Source: Pseudomonas asplenii (GTDB lineage: Bacteria > Pseudomonadota > Gammaproteobacteria > Pseudomonadales > Pseudomonadaceae). From it: DNA of 64,000 nucleotides. This document shows positions 26,806 through 38,454 of the stretch, piece after piece. The notes under the pieces were generated by a model. The model did no database searches. It saw nothing but the letters and a program-made list of their open reading frames with translations, and was not told the DNA's origin. The DNA lies in the NCBI RefSeq assembly GCF_001293465.1, contig NZ_JSYZ01000001.1, positions 327,590-391,589 on the forward strand, read 5' to 3'. Within the stretch, counting starts at the first letter, position 1; every line of letters begins with the position of its first letter. The position numbers and the translations under genes were made by a program.

Positions 26806-26820
26806 AGTTGCCGGCGAGGC

Positions 26821-28719
26821 TTAGATCGCGCCGCGCTGACGCAGCAGATCCAGCACCTGCTTGACGCTGTCTTCCAGCGACAGGGCCTGGGTGTCGATCA
26901 CCAGGTCGGCATTGAGCGGCACATCGTACGGGAAGGACTCGCCGGGGATGTTGTCGCCACCGGCCGCGTACAGGCCTTGTGGATCACGCTCGCGGCAGAC
27001 CAGCGGCGAAGCCTGGACGTAGACGGTGACCAGGCGCTCGCCGCCGATCAGAGCCTTGGCCTGTTCACGGCCTTCGGCATCCGGCGCGACGAAGGCGGCC
27101 AGGGTCAGCAGGCCGGCTTCGTTGAACTGGCGCGCCACGTGGGCGGCACGGCGCCAATTTTCGGTACGGCCGGCACGGTCCTGCGGCAGCCCCTTGTTCA
27201 GGTCGTGGCGCAGGTTCTGGCCATCCAGGACGAACACCGCACGGCCCATGTCGAACAGCTTGCGCTCCACGGCATAAGCCAGGGTGCTCTTGCCCGCGCC
27301 GGAAAGGCCGGTGAACAGCACGGTCGCCGGTTGCTGGCCGAAACGCTGGGCACGCTCTTCGGTCGCGACATGGGCCAGCTTGCCATGGTGGGTGGCGCTG
27401 CCATGGGCCAGCGGCTGGGCGACGATCATGCCGGCGCCGACGGTGCCGTTGGTCAGGCGGTCGATGACGATGAACGCCCCGGTGGTGCGGTTGCTGTCGT
27501 AACCATCCAGAGCGATCGGTGCATCCAGGGCGATCTTGACCTTGCCGATCTCGTTCAGTTGCAGGGCACTGGCCGAGCCTTCTTCCAGGGTGTTCACATC
27601 GACCCGGTGGACGATGCTGGCAATCGAGCCCGGCACGTAGCTGGTGGCGCGCTTGATGTCGTATTTCTTGCCCGGCAGCATCGGCTCCTCGGCCATCCAG
27701 ACCAGCATGGCCTCGAAGCTGTCGGTCACTGGCGGCACGTTGTCGGCATGCACCAGCAGGTCGCCACGGGAGATGTCGATCTCGTCTTCCATGGTCAGGG
27801 TGATGGCCTGGCCGGGACCCGCATGCTCCAGTTCGCCCTCGTAGGTGACGATGGACTTCACGCGGCTGCTCTTGCCCGACGGCAGGACCACGACCTCGTC
27901 GCCCTTCTTCACGATACCGCTGGCCAGGGTGCCGGCGAAACCACGGAAGTTCAGATTCGGCCGGTTGACGTACTGCACCGGGAAACGCAGGTCGGTGAGG
28001 TTGCGGTCGCCCGCCACTTCCACGGTCTCGAGGATTTCCATCAGCGACTGGCCGGTGTACCACGGCGAACGCTCGCTGCGGTTCACCACGTTGTCGCCCT
28101 TGAGCGCCGACATCGGCACGAAGTGCATGCTCGACGGCTTCATCTTCAGGCCTTCGGCGAACTTCAGGTAGTCGGCCTTGATCGACTCGAACACGCCCTG
28201 GTCGAAGTCCTTGAGGTCCATCTTGTTGATGGCGACGACGATGTGCTTGATGCCCAGCAGGGAGGCGATGAAGCTGTGGCGACGGGTCTGGGTCTGCACG
28301 CCGTAACGGGCATCGACCAGGATGATCGCCAGGTCACAGGTGGAGGCACCGGTGGCCATGTTGCGGGTGTACTGCTCATGGCCGGGGGTGTCGGCGATGA
28401 TGAACTTGCGCTTGGCGGTGGAGAAATAGCGGTAGGCCACATCGATGGTGATGCCCTGTTCGCGCTCGGCCTGCAGGCCGTCGACCAGCAGCGCCAGGTC
28501 GACGTCCTCACCGGTGGTGCCGACTTTCTTCGAATCGCGGGTGATGGCTTCCAGATGGTCTTCGTAGATCATCTTGGAGTCGTGCAGCAGGCGCCCGATC
28601 AGGGTGCTCTTGCCGTCATCGACGTTGCCGCAGGTCAGGAAGCGCAGCAGTTCTTTACGTTCGTGCTGGCCCAGGTAGGCGAGGATGTCCTCGCTGATCA
28701 GATCGGATTGGTGCGACAT
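26821..28719 (-). CDS. cysNC: Bifunctional sulfate adenylyltransferase subunit 1 / APS kinase
   Basis: This 632-residue fusion activates sulfate. The N-terminal part is the CysN GTPase (P-loop [15 protein letters not shown], later [12 protein letters not shown] and NKMD), which drives ATP sulfurylase with CysD. From about residue 455 comes the APS kinase CysC, with Walker [10 protein letters not shown], which makes PAPS. The fusion is the normal arrangement in Pseudomonas. It follows cysD by 13 bases and is translated with it. Confidence 0.96.
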   Translation of the reverse strand: MSHQSDLISEDILAYLGQHERKELLRFLTCGNVDDGKSTLIGRLLHDSKMIYEDHLEAITRDSKKVGTTGEDVDLALLVDGLQAEREQGITIDVAYRYFSTAKRKFIIADTPGHEQYTRNMATGASTCDLAIILVDARYGVQTQTRRHSFIASLLGIKHIVVAINKMDLKDFDQGVFESIKADYLKFAEGLKMKPSSMHFVPMSALKGDNVVNRSERSPWYTGQSLMEILETVEVAGDRNLTDLRFPVQYVNRPNLNFRGFAGTLASGIVKKGDEVVVLPSGKSSRVKSIVTYEGELEHAGPGQAITLTMEDEIDISRGDLLVHADNVPPVTDSFEAMLVWMAEEPMLPGKKYDIKRATSYVPGSIASIVHRVDVNTLEEGSASALQLNEIGKVKIALDAPIALDGYDSNRTTGAFIVIDRLTNGTVGAGMIVAQPLAHGSATHHGKLAHVATEERAQRFGQQPATVLFTGLSGAGKSTLAYAVERKLFDMGRAVFVLDGQNLRHDLNKGLPQDRAGRTENWRRAAHVARQFNEAGLLTLAAFVAPDAEGREQAKALIGGERLVTVYVQASPLVCRERDPQGLYAAGGDNIPGESFPYDVPLNADLVIDTQALSLEDSVKQVLDLLRQRGAI

Positions 28720-28732
28720 GCTTAGACCCTAA

Positions 28733-29650
28733 TTAGAAATAGCCCTGACGTTTCTTGTCTTCCATGGAACCGGCGCCATCGTGGTCGATGACCCGGCCCT
28801 GGCGCTCGGAAGTACGCGTCAGGAGCATTTCCTGAATGATGTCCGTGAGGGTTTCGGCCTCGGACTCCACCGCGCCCGTCAACGGGTAGCAGCCAAGGGT
28901 ACGGAAACGCACCTTCTTCTTGACGATACGGGCCTTTTCCTCGTCGCTGAGGTGCTCGAGGATGCGCTCGTCGTCGATCATGATCAGGGTGCCGTTCTTC
29001 TCGATGACTTCACGCTCGGCGGCGAAGTACAGCGGCACGATCGGGATGCCTTCGAGGTAGATGTATTGCCAGATGTCCAGCTCGGTCCAGTTCGACAACG
29101 GGAAGACACGGATCGACTCGCCCTTGTTGACCTTGCCGTTGTAGACGTTCCACAGCTCCGGACGCTGGTTCTTCGGATCCCAGCGGTGCTTGCTGTCGCG
29201 GAAGGAATACACGCGCTCCTTGGCGCGGGACTTCTCTTCGTCACGACGGGCGCCGCCGAAGGCCGCGTCGAAGCCATGCTTGTCCAGCGCCTGCTTGAGG
29301 CCCTGGGTCTTCATGATGTCGGTGTGCTTGGAGCTGCCGTGGGTAAACGGGTTGATGCCCTGCGCCACCCCTTCCGGGTTGACGTGGGTGATCAGGTCCA
29401 GGCCCATTTCCGCGACCATGCGATCACGGAACTTGTACATCTCCTGGAATTTCCACTGGGTGTCGACATGCATCACCGGAAACGGCAACTTGCCGGGGAA
29501 AAACGCCTTGCGGGCCAGGTGCAGCATTACGGCGGAATCTTTGCCGATGGAGTACAGCATCACCGGGTTGTCGAACTCGGCGGCCACCTCGCGGATGATG
29601 TGGATGCTTTCCGCCTCCAGCTGTTTCAGATGCGTCAGTTTGTCGACCAT
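28733..29650 (-). CDS. cysD: Sulfate adenylyltransferase subunit 2
   Basis: This 305-residue subunit forms APS from ATP and sulfate. It has the PP-loop ATP-binding motif [13 protein letters not shown] near residue 35 and the family segments [16 protein letters not shown] and [15 protein letters not shown]. It is first in the cysD-cysNC operon. The gap up to 29817 contains an AT-rich stretch (about 29725-29775) likely to hold its promoter. Confidence 0.96.
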   Translation of the reverse strand: MVDKLTHLKQLEAESIHIIREVAAEFDNPVMLYSIGKDSAVMLHLARKAFFPGKLPFPVMHVDTQWKFQEMYKFRDRMVAEMGLDLITHVNPEGVAQGINPFTHGSSKHTDIMKTQGLKQALDKHGFDAAFGGARRDEEKSRAKERVYSFRDSKHRWDPKNQRPELWNVYNGKVNKGESIRVFPLSNWTELDIWQYIYLEGIPIVPLYFAAEREVIEKNGTLIMIDDERILEHLSDEEKARIVKKKVRFRTLGCYPLTGAVESEAETLTDIIQEMLLTRTSERQGRVIDHDGAGSMEDKKRQGYF

Positions 29651-29817
29651 GGCTACTCACGAAAAGCGTTCTTGTGGACGGCCTGCGGGCCGTGTTCGAG
29701 CCAGGCATGCTAGCACAGCGACCTATTCTATTGATTAGGCCGGATAGATCGAAACGATATAAGAATATATCGCCTCGTTTGGCTGCCGCCCCTTTTCCGG
29801 AGGCCGGCCCGGCGGGC

Positions 29818-30576
29818 TCATATCGGGTTCGGGCAGTCGATGAACAGGTGTTCCAGGGCGAAGCGCCGCGCCAGGTAATCGCCCAGGGCCTGGACGCCAT
29901 AACGCTCGGTCGCATGATGGCCGGCGGCGATGAAGCTGATGCCATTCTCCCGGGCGCTGTGGAAGGTCTGCTCGGACGCCTCGCCGCTCAGGTACAGGTC
30001 GACCCCGGCCAGCACCGCCTGGTCGATATAGCCCTGGCCACCACCGGTGCACCAGCCGACCCGGCGGATCATCTCGTTGCCCTCGATCAGCAGCGGCTCA
30101 CGCCCCAGCACGCCCTGGACCTTGTGGGCGAAGTCGCGCGGGGTCATCGGCTCGCCGAGGGAGCCGACCAGGCCGACCACTTTGGGATTCTCTGGGTCCA
30201 GCGGCCCCTCGACGGTGATATCCAGCTGGCGGGCAAGCTGCACGTTGTTGCCGACTTCCGGGTGCAGATCCAGCGGCAGGTGGTAGGCCAGCAGACTGAT
30301 GTCGTGCTTGAGCAGGGTTTTCAGCCGGCGTTGCTTCATGCCTACGACACAAGGGTCCTCGCCCTTCCAGAAGTAGCCATGATGCACCAGCACCAGATCG
30401 GCCTCGGCCTCCACCGCCGCATCGAGCAGCGCCTGGCTGGCGGTGACGCCGCTGACGATCCGACAGACCTGCGGCCGACCCTCCACCTGCAGGCCGTTGG
30501 GGCAGTAATCGGCGATTCGCGAAATACCGAGAAAGCGGTTCGCCTCCTCGACCAGGGTACTCAGGGCAACGGCCAT
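29818..30576 (-). CDS. Nif3-like dinuclear metal center protein
   Basis: This 252-residue protein belongs to the Nif3/YbgI/DUF34 family, which forms hexameric toroids with a two-metal site. Metal-binding histidines are seen in LVHHGYFWKGEDP and AAGHHATERYGVQALG, with further acidic residues between. The molecular function is debated; a GTP cyclohydrolase-like or metal-insertion role has been proposed. Position between cysD and algW is as in PAO1. Confidence 0.9.
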   Translation of the reverse strand: MAVALSTLVEEANRFLGISRIADYCPNGLQVEGRPQVCRIVSGVTASQALLDAAVEAEADLVLVHHGYFWKGEDPCVVGMKQRRLKTLLKHDISLLAYHLPLDLHPEVGNNVQLARQLDITVEGPLDPENPKVVGLVGSLGEPMTPRDFAHKVQGVLGREPLLIEGNEMIRRVGWCTGGGQGYIDQAVLAGVDLYLSGEASEQTFHSARENGISFIAAGHHATERYGVQALGDYLARRFALEHLFIDCPNPI

Positions 30577-30677
30577 AAAAACTCCTCAATATCCCATCCA
30601 GAGGCGCTCGCAGCCTCGTATAATGCGCGACATTATGGGCCGTCCCGGATGGCCTGCAACCTCCCAGGACGTGTTCA

Positions 30678-31835
30678 ATGCTCAAGGCTCTGCGTTTTTT
30701 CGGCTGGCCGCTGGTGGTCGGCGTGCTGGCCGCTTTGCTGATTATCCAGCGTTACCCCCAGTGGGTCGGCCTGCCTGACCTGGATGTGAACCTGCAACAG
30801 GCCCCGCAGACCGCGACCATCCAGCAGGGTCCGGTGTCCTATGCCGATGCGGTGAACCTTGCCGCGCCGGCGGTGGCCAACCTGTACACCACCAAGATGG
30901 TCAACAAGAACAGCCATCCGCTGTTCGAAGACCCGCAGTTCAGGCGTTTCTTCGGCGACAACCTGCCCAAGCAGAAGCGCATGGAGTCCAGCTTGGGTTC
31001 GGCGGTGATCATGAGCAAGAGCGGTTACCTGCTGACCAATAACCACGTGACCGCCGGCGCCGACCAGATCGTCGTGGCGCTCAAGGACGGTCGCGAGACC
31101 CTGGCACGGGTGATCGGCAGCGATCCGGAAACCGACCTGGCGGTGCTCAAGATCGACCTGCCGGACCTGCCATCGATCACCATCGGCCGCTCGGACAAGA
31201 TCCGCATCGGCGATATCGCCCTGGCCATCGGCAACCCCTTCGGTGTCGGCCAGACCACCACCATGGGCATCATCAGCGCCACCGGGCGCAACCAGCTGGG
31301 CCTGAACAACTACGAAGACTTCATCCAGACCGACGCGGCGATCAACCCCGGCAACTCCGGCGGCGCGCTGATCGATGCCAACGGCAACCTGACCGGGATC
31401 AACACGGCGATCTTCTCCAAGTCCGGCGGCTCCCAGGGCATCGGCTTCGCAATCCCGATCAATCTGGCGGTCGAGGTGATGAAGGCGATCATCGAGCACG
31501 GCCAGGTGATCCGTGGCTGGCTGGGTATCGAAGTGCAGCCGCTGACCCAGGAACTGGCGGAGTCGTTCGGCCTCAGTGGACGTCCGGGCATCGTCGTGGC
31601 GGGTATTTTCCGTGACGGGCCGGCGCAACGGGCCGGCCTGCAGCTGGGTGACGTGATCCTCAGTATCGACGGCGAACCGGCCAATGACGGGCGCAAGTCG
31701 ATGAACCAGGTAGCGCGGATCAAACCGACCGACAAGGTGGCGATCCAGGTGCTGCGCAATGGCAAGGAGCTCAAGCTGACGGCAGAGATCGGCTTGCGTC
31801 CGCCACAGCAGACGGCGCCACAGGAAGAAGAATAG
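30678..31835 (+). CDS. algW: DegS/AlgW-type periplasmic serine protease
   Basis: This 385-residue protease is anchored by an N-terminal helix (about residues 9-24). The catalytic triad is His123 (TNNHV), Asp153 (ETDLAVLK) and Ser227 (GNSGGAL), and a single PDZ domain occupies about 255-365. One PDZ domain and the membrane anchor make it DegS/AlgW-like rather than MucD. In P. aeruginosa AlgW senses misfolded outer-membrane proteins and cuts MucA, starting the AlgU envelope-stress and alginate response. A -10-like TATAAT lies at 30619-30624. Confidence 0.93.
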   Translation: MLKALRFFGWPLVVGVLAALLIIQRYPQWVGLPDLDVNLQQAPQTATIQQGPVSYADAVNLAAPAVANLYTTKMVNKNSHPLFEDPQFRRFFGDNLPKQKRMESSLGSAVIMSKSGYLLTNNHVTAGADQIVVALKDGRETLARVIGSDPETDLAVLKIDLPDLPSITIGRSDKIRIGDIALAIGNPFGVGQTTTMGIISATGRNQLGLNNYEDFIQTDAAINPGNSGGALIDANGNLTGINTAIFSKSGGSQGIGFAIPINLAVEVMKAIIEHGQVIRGWLGIEVQPLTQELAESFGLSGRPGIVVAGIFRDGPAQRAGLQLGDVILSIDGEPANDGRKSMNQVARIKPTDKVAIQVLRNGKELKLTAEIGLRPPQQTAPQEEE

Positions 31836-31883
31836 GCAAAGACGCCTGCCCCCTGAGGGAGCGGCGTTCCATGGCAGTCCATT

Positions 31884-31960
31884 CTGTGGGAGCCGGATTT
31901 ATCCGCGAAGCCTTTTAGCGTTCCTCAAGGACCCTTTCGCGGATAAATCCGACGCCCCCA
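31884..31960. repeat. REPIN between algW and hisC
   Basis: A full REP arm (31884-31909, ending TTATCCGCGAA) faces an imperfect partner at 31935-31960 (TTTCGCGGATAAATCCGACG). It lies between the convergent 3' ends of algW and hisC. Confidence 0.85.
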
Positions 31961-32007
31961 TAAATCCTGCCGCCGCTCCCTCTATACGGCTACAAAGGAT
32001 CAGGCGA

Positions 32008-33060
32008 TCAAAGCTCGCCCAGAGCCTCGATCAGCGCCTGGTTCTGCTCCGGTGTACCGATGGTGATCCGCAGGAACTGAGCGATACGCTCCTGCTTGAA
32101 GTGACGCACGATCACCCCCTGTTCCCGTACCTTCGCTGCCAGTGCCGCGGCGTCGTGCTGCGGGTGCCGGGCGAAGATGAAGTTCGCCGCCGACGGCAGC
32201 ACCTCGAACCCCTTGGCCTGCAGTTGCGCCACAAGCCGCTCACGGCTTTCGATGACCTGGCGACAGGTCTGCTCGAAATACGCCCGGTCCTCGAACGCCG
32301 CCGCCGCGCCGGCAATCGCCATGCGATCGAGCGGATAGGAGTTGAAGCTGTTCTTGACCCGCTCCAGCGCCTCGATCAGGTCCGGATGCCCGACCGCCAG
32401 GCCGACCCGCAGCCCCGCCAGGGAGCGCGACTTGGACAGGGTCTGGGTCACCAGCAGGTTCGGATAACGATCGATCAGGCGGATGGCCGTCTCGCCACCG
32501 AAGTCGATGTAGGCCTCATCGACCACCACCACCGAATCCGGGCTGCTCTGGAGAATCTGCTCCACCGCGTCCAGCGCCAGCAGGCAGCCGGTTGGCGCGT
32601 TCGGGTTGGGGAAGATGATCCCGCCGTTGGGCCGGGCATAGTCGGCCACGCGGATCTGGAACTGCTCGTCCAGCGCCAGCGCCTCGAAGTCGATCCCGTA
32701 CAGGCCGCAGTAGACCGGATAGAAGCTGTAGCTGATATCCGGGAACAGCAGCGGCCGATCCTGCTGGAACAGGCCGTGGAAGATATGGGCCAGGACTTCG
32801 TCGGAACCGTTGCCGAGGAACACCTGGCTGGTCTGCACGCCGTAGTACTCGGCCACGGCCTGCTTGAGTCGGTCGCCGTTGGGGTCGGGATACAGGCGCA
32901 GGTTGTCGTTGACCTCGGCCTGCATCGCCGCCAGGGCCTTGGGCGACGGGCCGTAGGGGTTTTCGTTGGTATTGAGCTTGACCAGCTTGGTCAGCTTGGG
33001 CTGCTCACCCGGCACGTAGGGCACCAGGTCCTTGACGAATTTGCTCCAGAACTTGCTCAT
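32008..33060 (-). CDS. hisC: Histidinol-phosphate aminotransferase
   Basis: This 350-residue PLP enzyme makes L-histidinol phosphate. The PLP lysine is in [18 protein letters not shown] and the opening [12 protein letters not shown] is characteristic. It is third in the hisG-hisD-hisC order, 12 bases after hisD. Pseudomonads often carry a second hisC elsewhere. Confidence 0.95.
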   Translation of the reverse strand: MSKFWSKFVKDLVPYVPGEQPKLTKLVKLNTNENPYGPSPKALAAMQAEVNDNLRLYPDPNGDRLKQAVAEYYGVQTSQVFLGNGSDEVLAHIFHGLFQQDRPLLFPDISYSFYPVYCGLYGIDFEALALDEQFQIRVADYARPNGGIIFPNPNAPTGCLLALDAVEQILQSSPDSVVVVDEAYIDFGGETAIRLIDRYPNLLVTQTLSKSRSLAGLRVGLAVGHPDLIEALERVKNSFNSYPLDRMAIAGAAAAFEDRAYFEQTCRQVIESRERLVAQLQAKGFEVLPSAANFIFARHPQHDAAALAAKVREQGVIVRHFKQERIAQFLRITIGTPEQNQALIEALGEL

Positions 33061-33072
33061 GCTTGTTTCCCC

Positions 33073-34395
33073 TTATTCCTGGTCTTCGGCGACGATCCGG
33101 TATTCCGCGCTGCGGGCATGGGCGCTCAACGACTCGCCGCGGGCTAGTACTGAAGCGGTCTTGCCCAATTCGGACGCACCCTGTTCGGAACAGAAGATGA
33201 TCGACGAACGTTTCTGGAAGTCGTAGACCCCCAGCGGCGACGAGAAGCGCGCGGTGCCGGAGGTCGGCAGCACGTGGTTGGGACCGGCGCAGTAGTCCCC
33301 CAGGGCCTCTGAGGTATGACGGCCCATGAAGATCGCGCCGGCGTGGCGGATCTGCGGCAGCCAGGCCTGCGGGTCGGCAACCGACAGCTCCAGGTGTTCC
33401 GGCGCGATACGGTTGGCGACCTCGATCGCCTGTTGCATGTCGCGTACCTGGATCAACGCGCCGCGACCATTGATCGAGGTCTCGATGATCGGTGCACGGT
33501 CCATGGTCGGCAGCAGCTTGTCGATGCTCGCCGCAACGCGGTCGAGGAACGCCGCATCGGGGCTGACCAGAATGGCCTGGGCATCTTCATCGTGCTCGGC
33601 CTGGGAGAACAGGTCCATGGCGATCCAGTCCGGATCGGTCTGGCCGTCGCAGACCACCAGGATCTCCGAAGGACCGGCGATCATGTCGATGCCGACCTGG
33701 CCGAAGACATGGCGCTTGGCGGTGGCCACATAGATGTTGCCGGGGCCGACCACCTTGTCGACCTGCGGCACGCTCTCGGTACCGTAGGCCAGCGCCGCGA
33801 CCGCCTGGGCGCCACCGATGGTGAACACCCGGTCGACACCGGCGACGCAGGCCGCCGCCAGGACCAGTTCGTTGACCTCGCCACGCGGGGTCGGCACCAC
33901 CATCACCACCTCACCGACGCCGGCGACCTTGGCCGGAATCGCGTTCATCAACACCGAGGATGGGTAGGATGCCTTGCCGCCGGGCACGTACAGGCCGGCG
34001 CGATCCAGCGGCGTGACCTTCTGGCCCAGCACCGTGCCATCGGCCTCGGTGTAGCTCCAGGAGTCCTGTTTCTGCCGTTCGTGATAGCTGCGCACACGGG
34101 CGGCGGCCTTTTCCAGGGCTTCGCGCTGGGCCTGGGTGATGCGGGTCAGGGCCAGTTCCAGGCGCTCGCGCGGCAGGATCAGGTCGGCCATCGAGGCCGC
34201 CTCCAGGCCATCGAAGCGCTGGGTGAACTCGACCACGGCGGCATCGCCGCGCTCGCGCACCGCCTTGATGATATCCAGCACCCGCTGGTTGACCGAGTCA
34301 TCGGACACGCTTTCCCAGCTCAGCAGATGATCCAGATGATGGGCGAAATCGGGATCGGCAGCGTTGAGTCGGCGAATGGCGGTGGACGTAGTCAT
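33073..34395 (-). CDS. hisD: Histidinol dehydrogenase
   Basis: This 440-residue zinc enzyme performs the last two oxidations of histidine synthesis. Family signatures include [34 protein letters not shown] and the C-terminal zinc and substrate segment [26 protein letters not shown]. Length and order are normal. Confidence 0.96.
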   Translation of the reverse strand: MTTSTAIRRLNAADPDFAHHLDHLLSWESVSDDSVNQRVLDIIKAVRERGDAAVVEFTQRFDGLEAASMADLILPRERLELALTRITQAQREALEKAAARVRSYHERQKQDSWSYTEADGTVLGQKVTPLDRAGLYVPGGKASYPSSVLMNAIPAKVAGVGEVVMVVPTPRGEVNELVLAAACVAGVDRVFTIGGAQAVAALAYGTESVPQVDKVVGPGNIYVATAKRHVFGQVGIDMIAGPSEILVVCDGQTDPDWIAMDLFSQAEHDEDAQAILVSPDAAFLDRVAASIDKLLPTMDRAPIIETSINGRGALIQVRDMQQAIEVANRIAPEHLELSVADPQAWLPQIRHAGAIFMGRHTSEALGDYCAGPNHVLPTSGTARFSSPLGVYDFQKRSSIIFCSEQGASELGKTASVLARGESLSAHARSAEYRIVAEDQE

Positions 34396-34570
34396 AGCGA
34401 GGGCCTCAATAATTGGCGAATGCTTGGGAACAGCAAGTCTCAGGCGCCCGGTGGGCGCTGACGCTCAATAGCGATCACGCGCCCCAGACTACCAAGCCAT
34501 CCGCGTGGGCACCTGAGAATTCCGGCTATGACACGGATAGATGGGCGCGACTCAGGGCCGCGCATGTGTG

Positions 34571-35206
34571 TCAGCTACGGTGTCGCGACTCCACTGCCTT
34601 GCGCAGGGTGTCGATCAGGGACTGGATACGGGCGTGCTGCATCTTCATCGAGGCCTTGTTCACCACCAGGCGGGAGCTGATGGTCGCAATCAGTTCCTGG
34701 GGTTCCAGGCCGTTGGCCCGCAGGGTGTTGCCGGTGTCGACGACGTCGATGATCTTGTCGGCCAGGCCGATCAGCGGCGCCAGCTCCATCGAGCCATACA
34801 GCTTGATGATATCGACCTGACGGCCCTGCTCGGCGTAGTAGCGCTTGGCGACATTGACGAACTTGGTCGCCACCCGCAGCCGGCCCTTGGGCTCGACCGC
34901 ACCGACGGCGCCAGCGGTCATCAGCTTGCAGCGGGCGATCTGCAGGTCCAGCGGCTCGTACAGCCCCTGGCCGCCGTACTCCATCAGCACATCCTTGCCG
35001 GCGACGCCGAGGTCGGCTGCACCATGCTCGACATAGGTCGGCACGTCGGTGGCACGAACGATCAGCAGGCGGACATCCTCCTGGGTCGTCGGAATGATCA
35101 GCTTGCGGCTCTTGTCCGGATTCTCGGTGGGCACGATACCCGCCTCGGCGAGCAACGGCAGGGTATCGTCGAGGATACGGCCCTTGGACAGTGCAATGGT
35201 CAGCAT
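34571..35206 (-). CDS. hisG: ATP phosphoribosyltransferase, short form
   Basis: This 211-residue enzyme starts histidine synthesis from ATP and PRPP. It opens with [11 protein letters not shown] and has [19 protein letters not shown] and the PRPP loop [13 protein letters not shown]. It lacks the C-terminal regulatory domain of the long form, so activity and feedback need HisZ, which is not in this window. The start at 35206 was taken over a 13-residue extension because it gives the family N terminus. Confidence 0.95.
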   Translation of the reverse strand: MLTIALSKGRILDDTLPLLAEAGIVPTENPDKSRKLIIPTTQEDVRLLIVRATDVPTYVEHGAADLGVAGKDVLMEYGGQGLYEPLDLQIARCKLMTAGAVGAVEPKGRLRVATKFVNVAKRYYAEQGRQVDIIKLYGSMELAPLIGLADKIIDVVDTGNTLRANGLEPQELIATISSRLVVNKASMKMQHARIQSLIDTLRKAVESRHRS

Positions 35207-35268
35207 GGGGAAACCTAGGTCCTTCAATTCAGGATATTGCAACACTCTAACAGACCGAAGCGCATTCC

Positions 35269-35340
35269 CTGTAGGAGCCTGCTCGCTGGCGATCGCGATG
35301 GGTCAGTGACACACCGCGATCGCCAGCAAGCCGGCTCCAG
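35269..35340. repeat. Inverted repeat between hisG and murA, REP-like third type
   Basis: Arms 35269-35297 (CTGTAGGAGCCTGCTCGCTG then GCGATCGCG) and 35315-35340 (CGCGATCGCCAGCAAGCCGG then CTCCAG) pair over about 26 bases. The core GCTGGCGATCGCG differs from the other two REP families here. Confidence 0.8.
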
Positions 35341-35372
35341 CCAGGGCGGAGCCGGACCGTCACCCGCAATGG

Positions 35373-36656
<1,284 letters not shown>

Positions 36657-36662
36657 TCAGGC

Positions 36663-36902
36663 TCAGGTGCGCTCGGCCCAGGCCGCGCTGCTGAAAAATT
36701 TCATGGTGACCGCATGGATGCTGCCATCGGCGATCCATGGGTTCAAATGCGCATAGATGCTCTGCTGACGCTTTACCGGGCTCAAGGCCGCCAGTTCGTC
36801 ACTGATCACATTCAACTGGAAGTTGCAGCCCTGGCCCTCAACTTCAACCTGGGTTCCTGGCAGCTTTTCTTCAAGGAAGCTTTTTACTTCGGTGGCCTGC
36901 AT
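36663..36902 (-). CDS. ibaG: BolA family protein IbaG
   Basis: This 79-residue protein is of the BolA/YrbA family (MQATEVKSFLEEKLPGTQVEVEGQG...VKRQQSIYAHLNPWIADGSIHAVTMKFF). The IbaG branch partners with monothiol glutaredoxins in iron-sulfur handling. The conserved His in the segment before the C-terminal helix is present. The start at 36902 removes a non-conserved extension. Confidence 0.88.
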   Translation of the reverse strand: MQATEVKSFLEEKLPGTQVEVEGQGCNFQLNVISDELAALSPVKRQQSIYAHLNPWIADGSIHAVTMKFFSSAAWAERT

Positions 36903-37017
36903 GCTCAACCTCGATCGGCGCCCAACGCGCGCGGGTCGGTCATGATACAAAAAAGCCCCGCGCCTGCGAACCCCGCATGAGCAGGACTCTGACGGGGGGC
37001 TTCAAGCCTTGCGCCAA

Positions 37018-37323
37018 TTATTGAACGCCCAGCAGCTCCGTCAGTTCGGAAACCTCGGCGATTTCGCGCATTTCCCGGGACATGCCCCGGATGCTGAAGG
37101 ACTTGCCAAGCCTGGCCGCATCGCGCATGAAGGCCAGCAGCAGGGCCAGGCCGACGCTGCTGGACTTCTCCACCGCCGAACAATCGACCACCAGCGCCGC
37201 GGCGTCGCTCGACTCGATCAGCGTCTGCCCCTGCTTGCGCAAGGCCGCACCGGTACTGTAGTCGAGCACGCCGGCCAGGTGCAGTTCACCCGCCTCACCC
37301 AGGCGAATGCTGGCCTCACTCAC
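37018..37323 (-). CDS. mlaB: STAS domain protein MlaB
   Basis: This 101-residue STAS-domain protein is the regulatory subunit of the Mla phospholipid transporter. It matches in SEASIRLGEAGELHLAGVLDYSTG and VVDCSAVEKSSSVGLALLLAF; the Ser pair at the helix start is the usual STAS site. The start is GTG at 37323, overlapping the mlaC stop by eight bases (GTGAGTGA), which implies coupled translation. Confidence 0.88.
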   Translation of the reverse strand: MSEASIRLGEAGELHLAGVLDYSTGAALRKQGQTLIESSDAAALVVDCSAVEKSSSVGLALLLAFMRDAARLGKSFSIRGMSREMREIAEVSELTELLGVQ

Positions 37324-37975
37324 CGCCGCTATCCTTCTGCGGGTTCTTCTCGGATTCGGCCTTGGCCTTCTCCACCTCACCCGCCCAGCCGTCGATGGTC
37401 TTGTCCAGGTTGTTGCCGTTGCGCTGCATCGCGTCGGCGAACTGGTCACGGAACAGCTTGCCGATGTTGATGCCGTTGATGATCACGTTGCGCAGTTTCC
37501 ATTCGCCGTTGATCTTCTCAAGGGTGTAGGAAACCGGATAGATCGCGCCGTTGTTGCCCTTGACAGTCATGCCGACGCTGGTGCGGTCACCCGACTCGTC
37601 CTTGGGCGCATCGACGGTGATGCCCTGGTTGTTGTACTCGAGCAGCGCGTTTCCATAGAACTGGAACAGGCCACGCTTGAAGTTTTCCTGGAAGCGGGCC
37701 ATCTGCTCGGGCGTTGCCTTGCGCGAGTACTTGACGGTCATGATGCTCTTGGAAATGCCTTCGGCGTCCACCACCGGGCCGACGATGGCGTTCAGCGAGT
37801 TGTAGAAGTCACCCGGGTTCTGCTTGTACTTCTCCCGGTTCGCCGCGAGATCGGCGAGCATCTTGTTGGTGGTGTCCTGCACCAGGTCGTGGGCAGAAGG
37901 AGCCGCCACGGCATTGCCCATCAGCGGCAACGCCGCAAGCAATACCAGCAGGCTACGGCGCAAGATAGAGATCAT
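37316..37975 (-). CDS. mlaC: Periplasmic phospholipid-binding protein MlaC
   Basis: This 219-residue protein shuttles phospholipids between the MlaA and MlaFEDB complexes. A signal peptide (MISILRRSLLVLLAALPLMG then NAVAA) leads into the MlaC/Ttg2D domain (KMLADLAANREKYKQNP, FKRGLFQFYGNALLEYNNQ). ATG 37975 was chosen because GAGGAG lies seven bases upstream; the ATG at 37990 lacks this. Confidence 0.93.
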   Translation of the reverse strand: MISILRRSLLVLLAALPLMGNAVAAPSAHDLVQDTTNKMLADLAANREKYKQNPGDFYNSLNAIVGPVVDAEGISKSIMTVKYSRKATPEQMARFQENFKRGLFQFYGNALLEYNNQGITVDAPKDESGDRTSVGMTVKGNNGAIYPVSYTLEKINGEWKLRNVIINGINIGKLFRDQFADAMQRNGNNLDKTIDGWAGEVEKAKAESEKNPQKDSGGE

Positions 37976-37986
37976 GGAAAAACTCC

Positions 37987-38454
37987 TCATTTGGCGTCTT
38001 TATTAACGGTATTGAGCAGGAATTTACCGATCAGATCTTCCAGTACCAGCGCCGACTGGGTGTCATGGATGGTTCCGCCATCCTTGAGCAGGGTGTCTTC
38101 CCCGCCCACGCTGATACCGATGTACTTCTCACCGAGCAAACCCGCGGTGAGGATGGACGCGGTCGAGTCAGTCGGCAGGTTGTTCACGCTCTTGTCGACT
38201 TGCATGGTCACCCGCCCCGTGAAGTTGTCGCGGTCCAGATCGATCGCCGTGACCTTGCCGATGGTCACACCGGCCATGGTCACCTTGGCTCTGACAGTCA
38301 AACCGGCGATATTGTCGAAGTACGCGTAAAGTTTATATGTTTCAGTATTTGCCGTAGGGGATAGCCCACTGACCCGCAATGCCAGCAACAGCAAAGCCAG
38401 GATGCCGGCCAGCAGGAAAAGGCCGACACCGATTTCCAGGGTGCGGTTTTGCAT
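37987..38454 (-). CDS. mlaD: Mla membrane-anchored substrate-binding protein MlaD
   Basis: This 155-residue protein has one N-terminal membrane helix (residues 8-28) and a single MCE domain (YFDNIAGLTVRAKVTMAGVTIGKV...ASILTAGLLGEKYIGISVGG). It forms the hexameric ring of the inner-membrane complex. The ATG at 38454 overlaps the mlaE stop by one base (ATGA). A longer in-frame ORF upstream is only antisense or out-of-frame sequence of mlaE. Confidence 0.94.
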   Translation of the reverse strand: MQNRTLEIGVGLFLLAGILALLLLALRVSGLSPTANTETYKLYAYFDNIAGLTVRAKVTMAGVTIGKVTAIDLDRDNFTGRVTMQVDKSVNNLPTDSTASILTAGLLGEKYIGISVGGEDTLLKDGGTIHDTQSALVLEDLIGKFLLNTVNKDAK

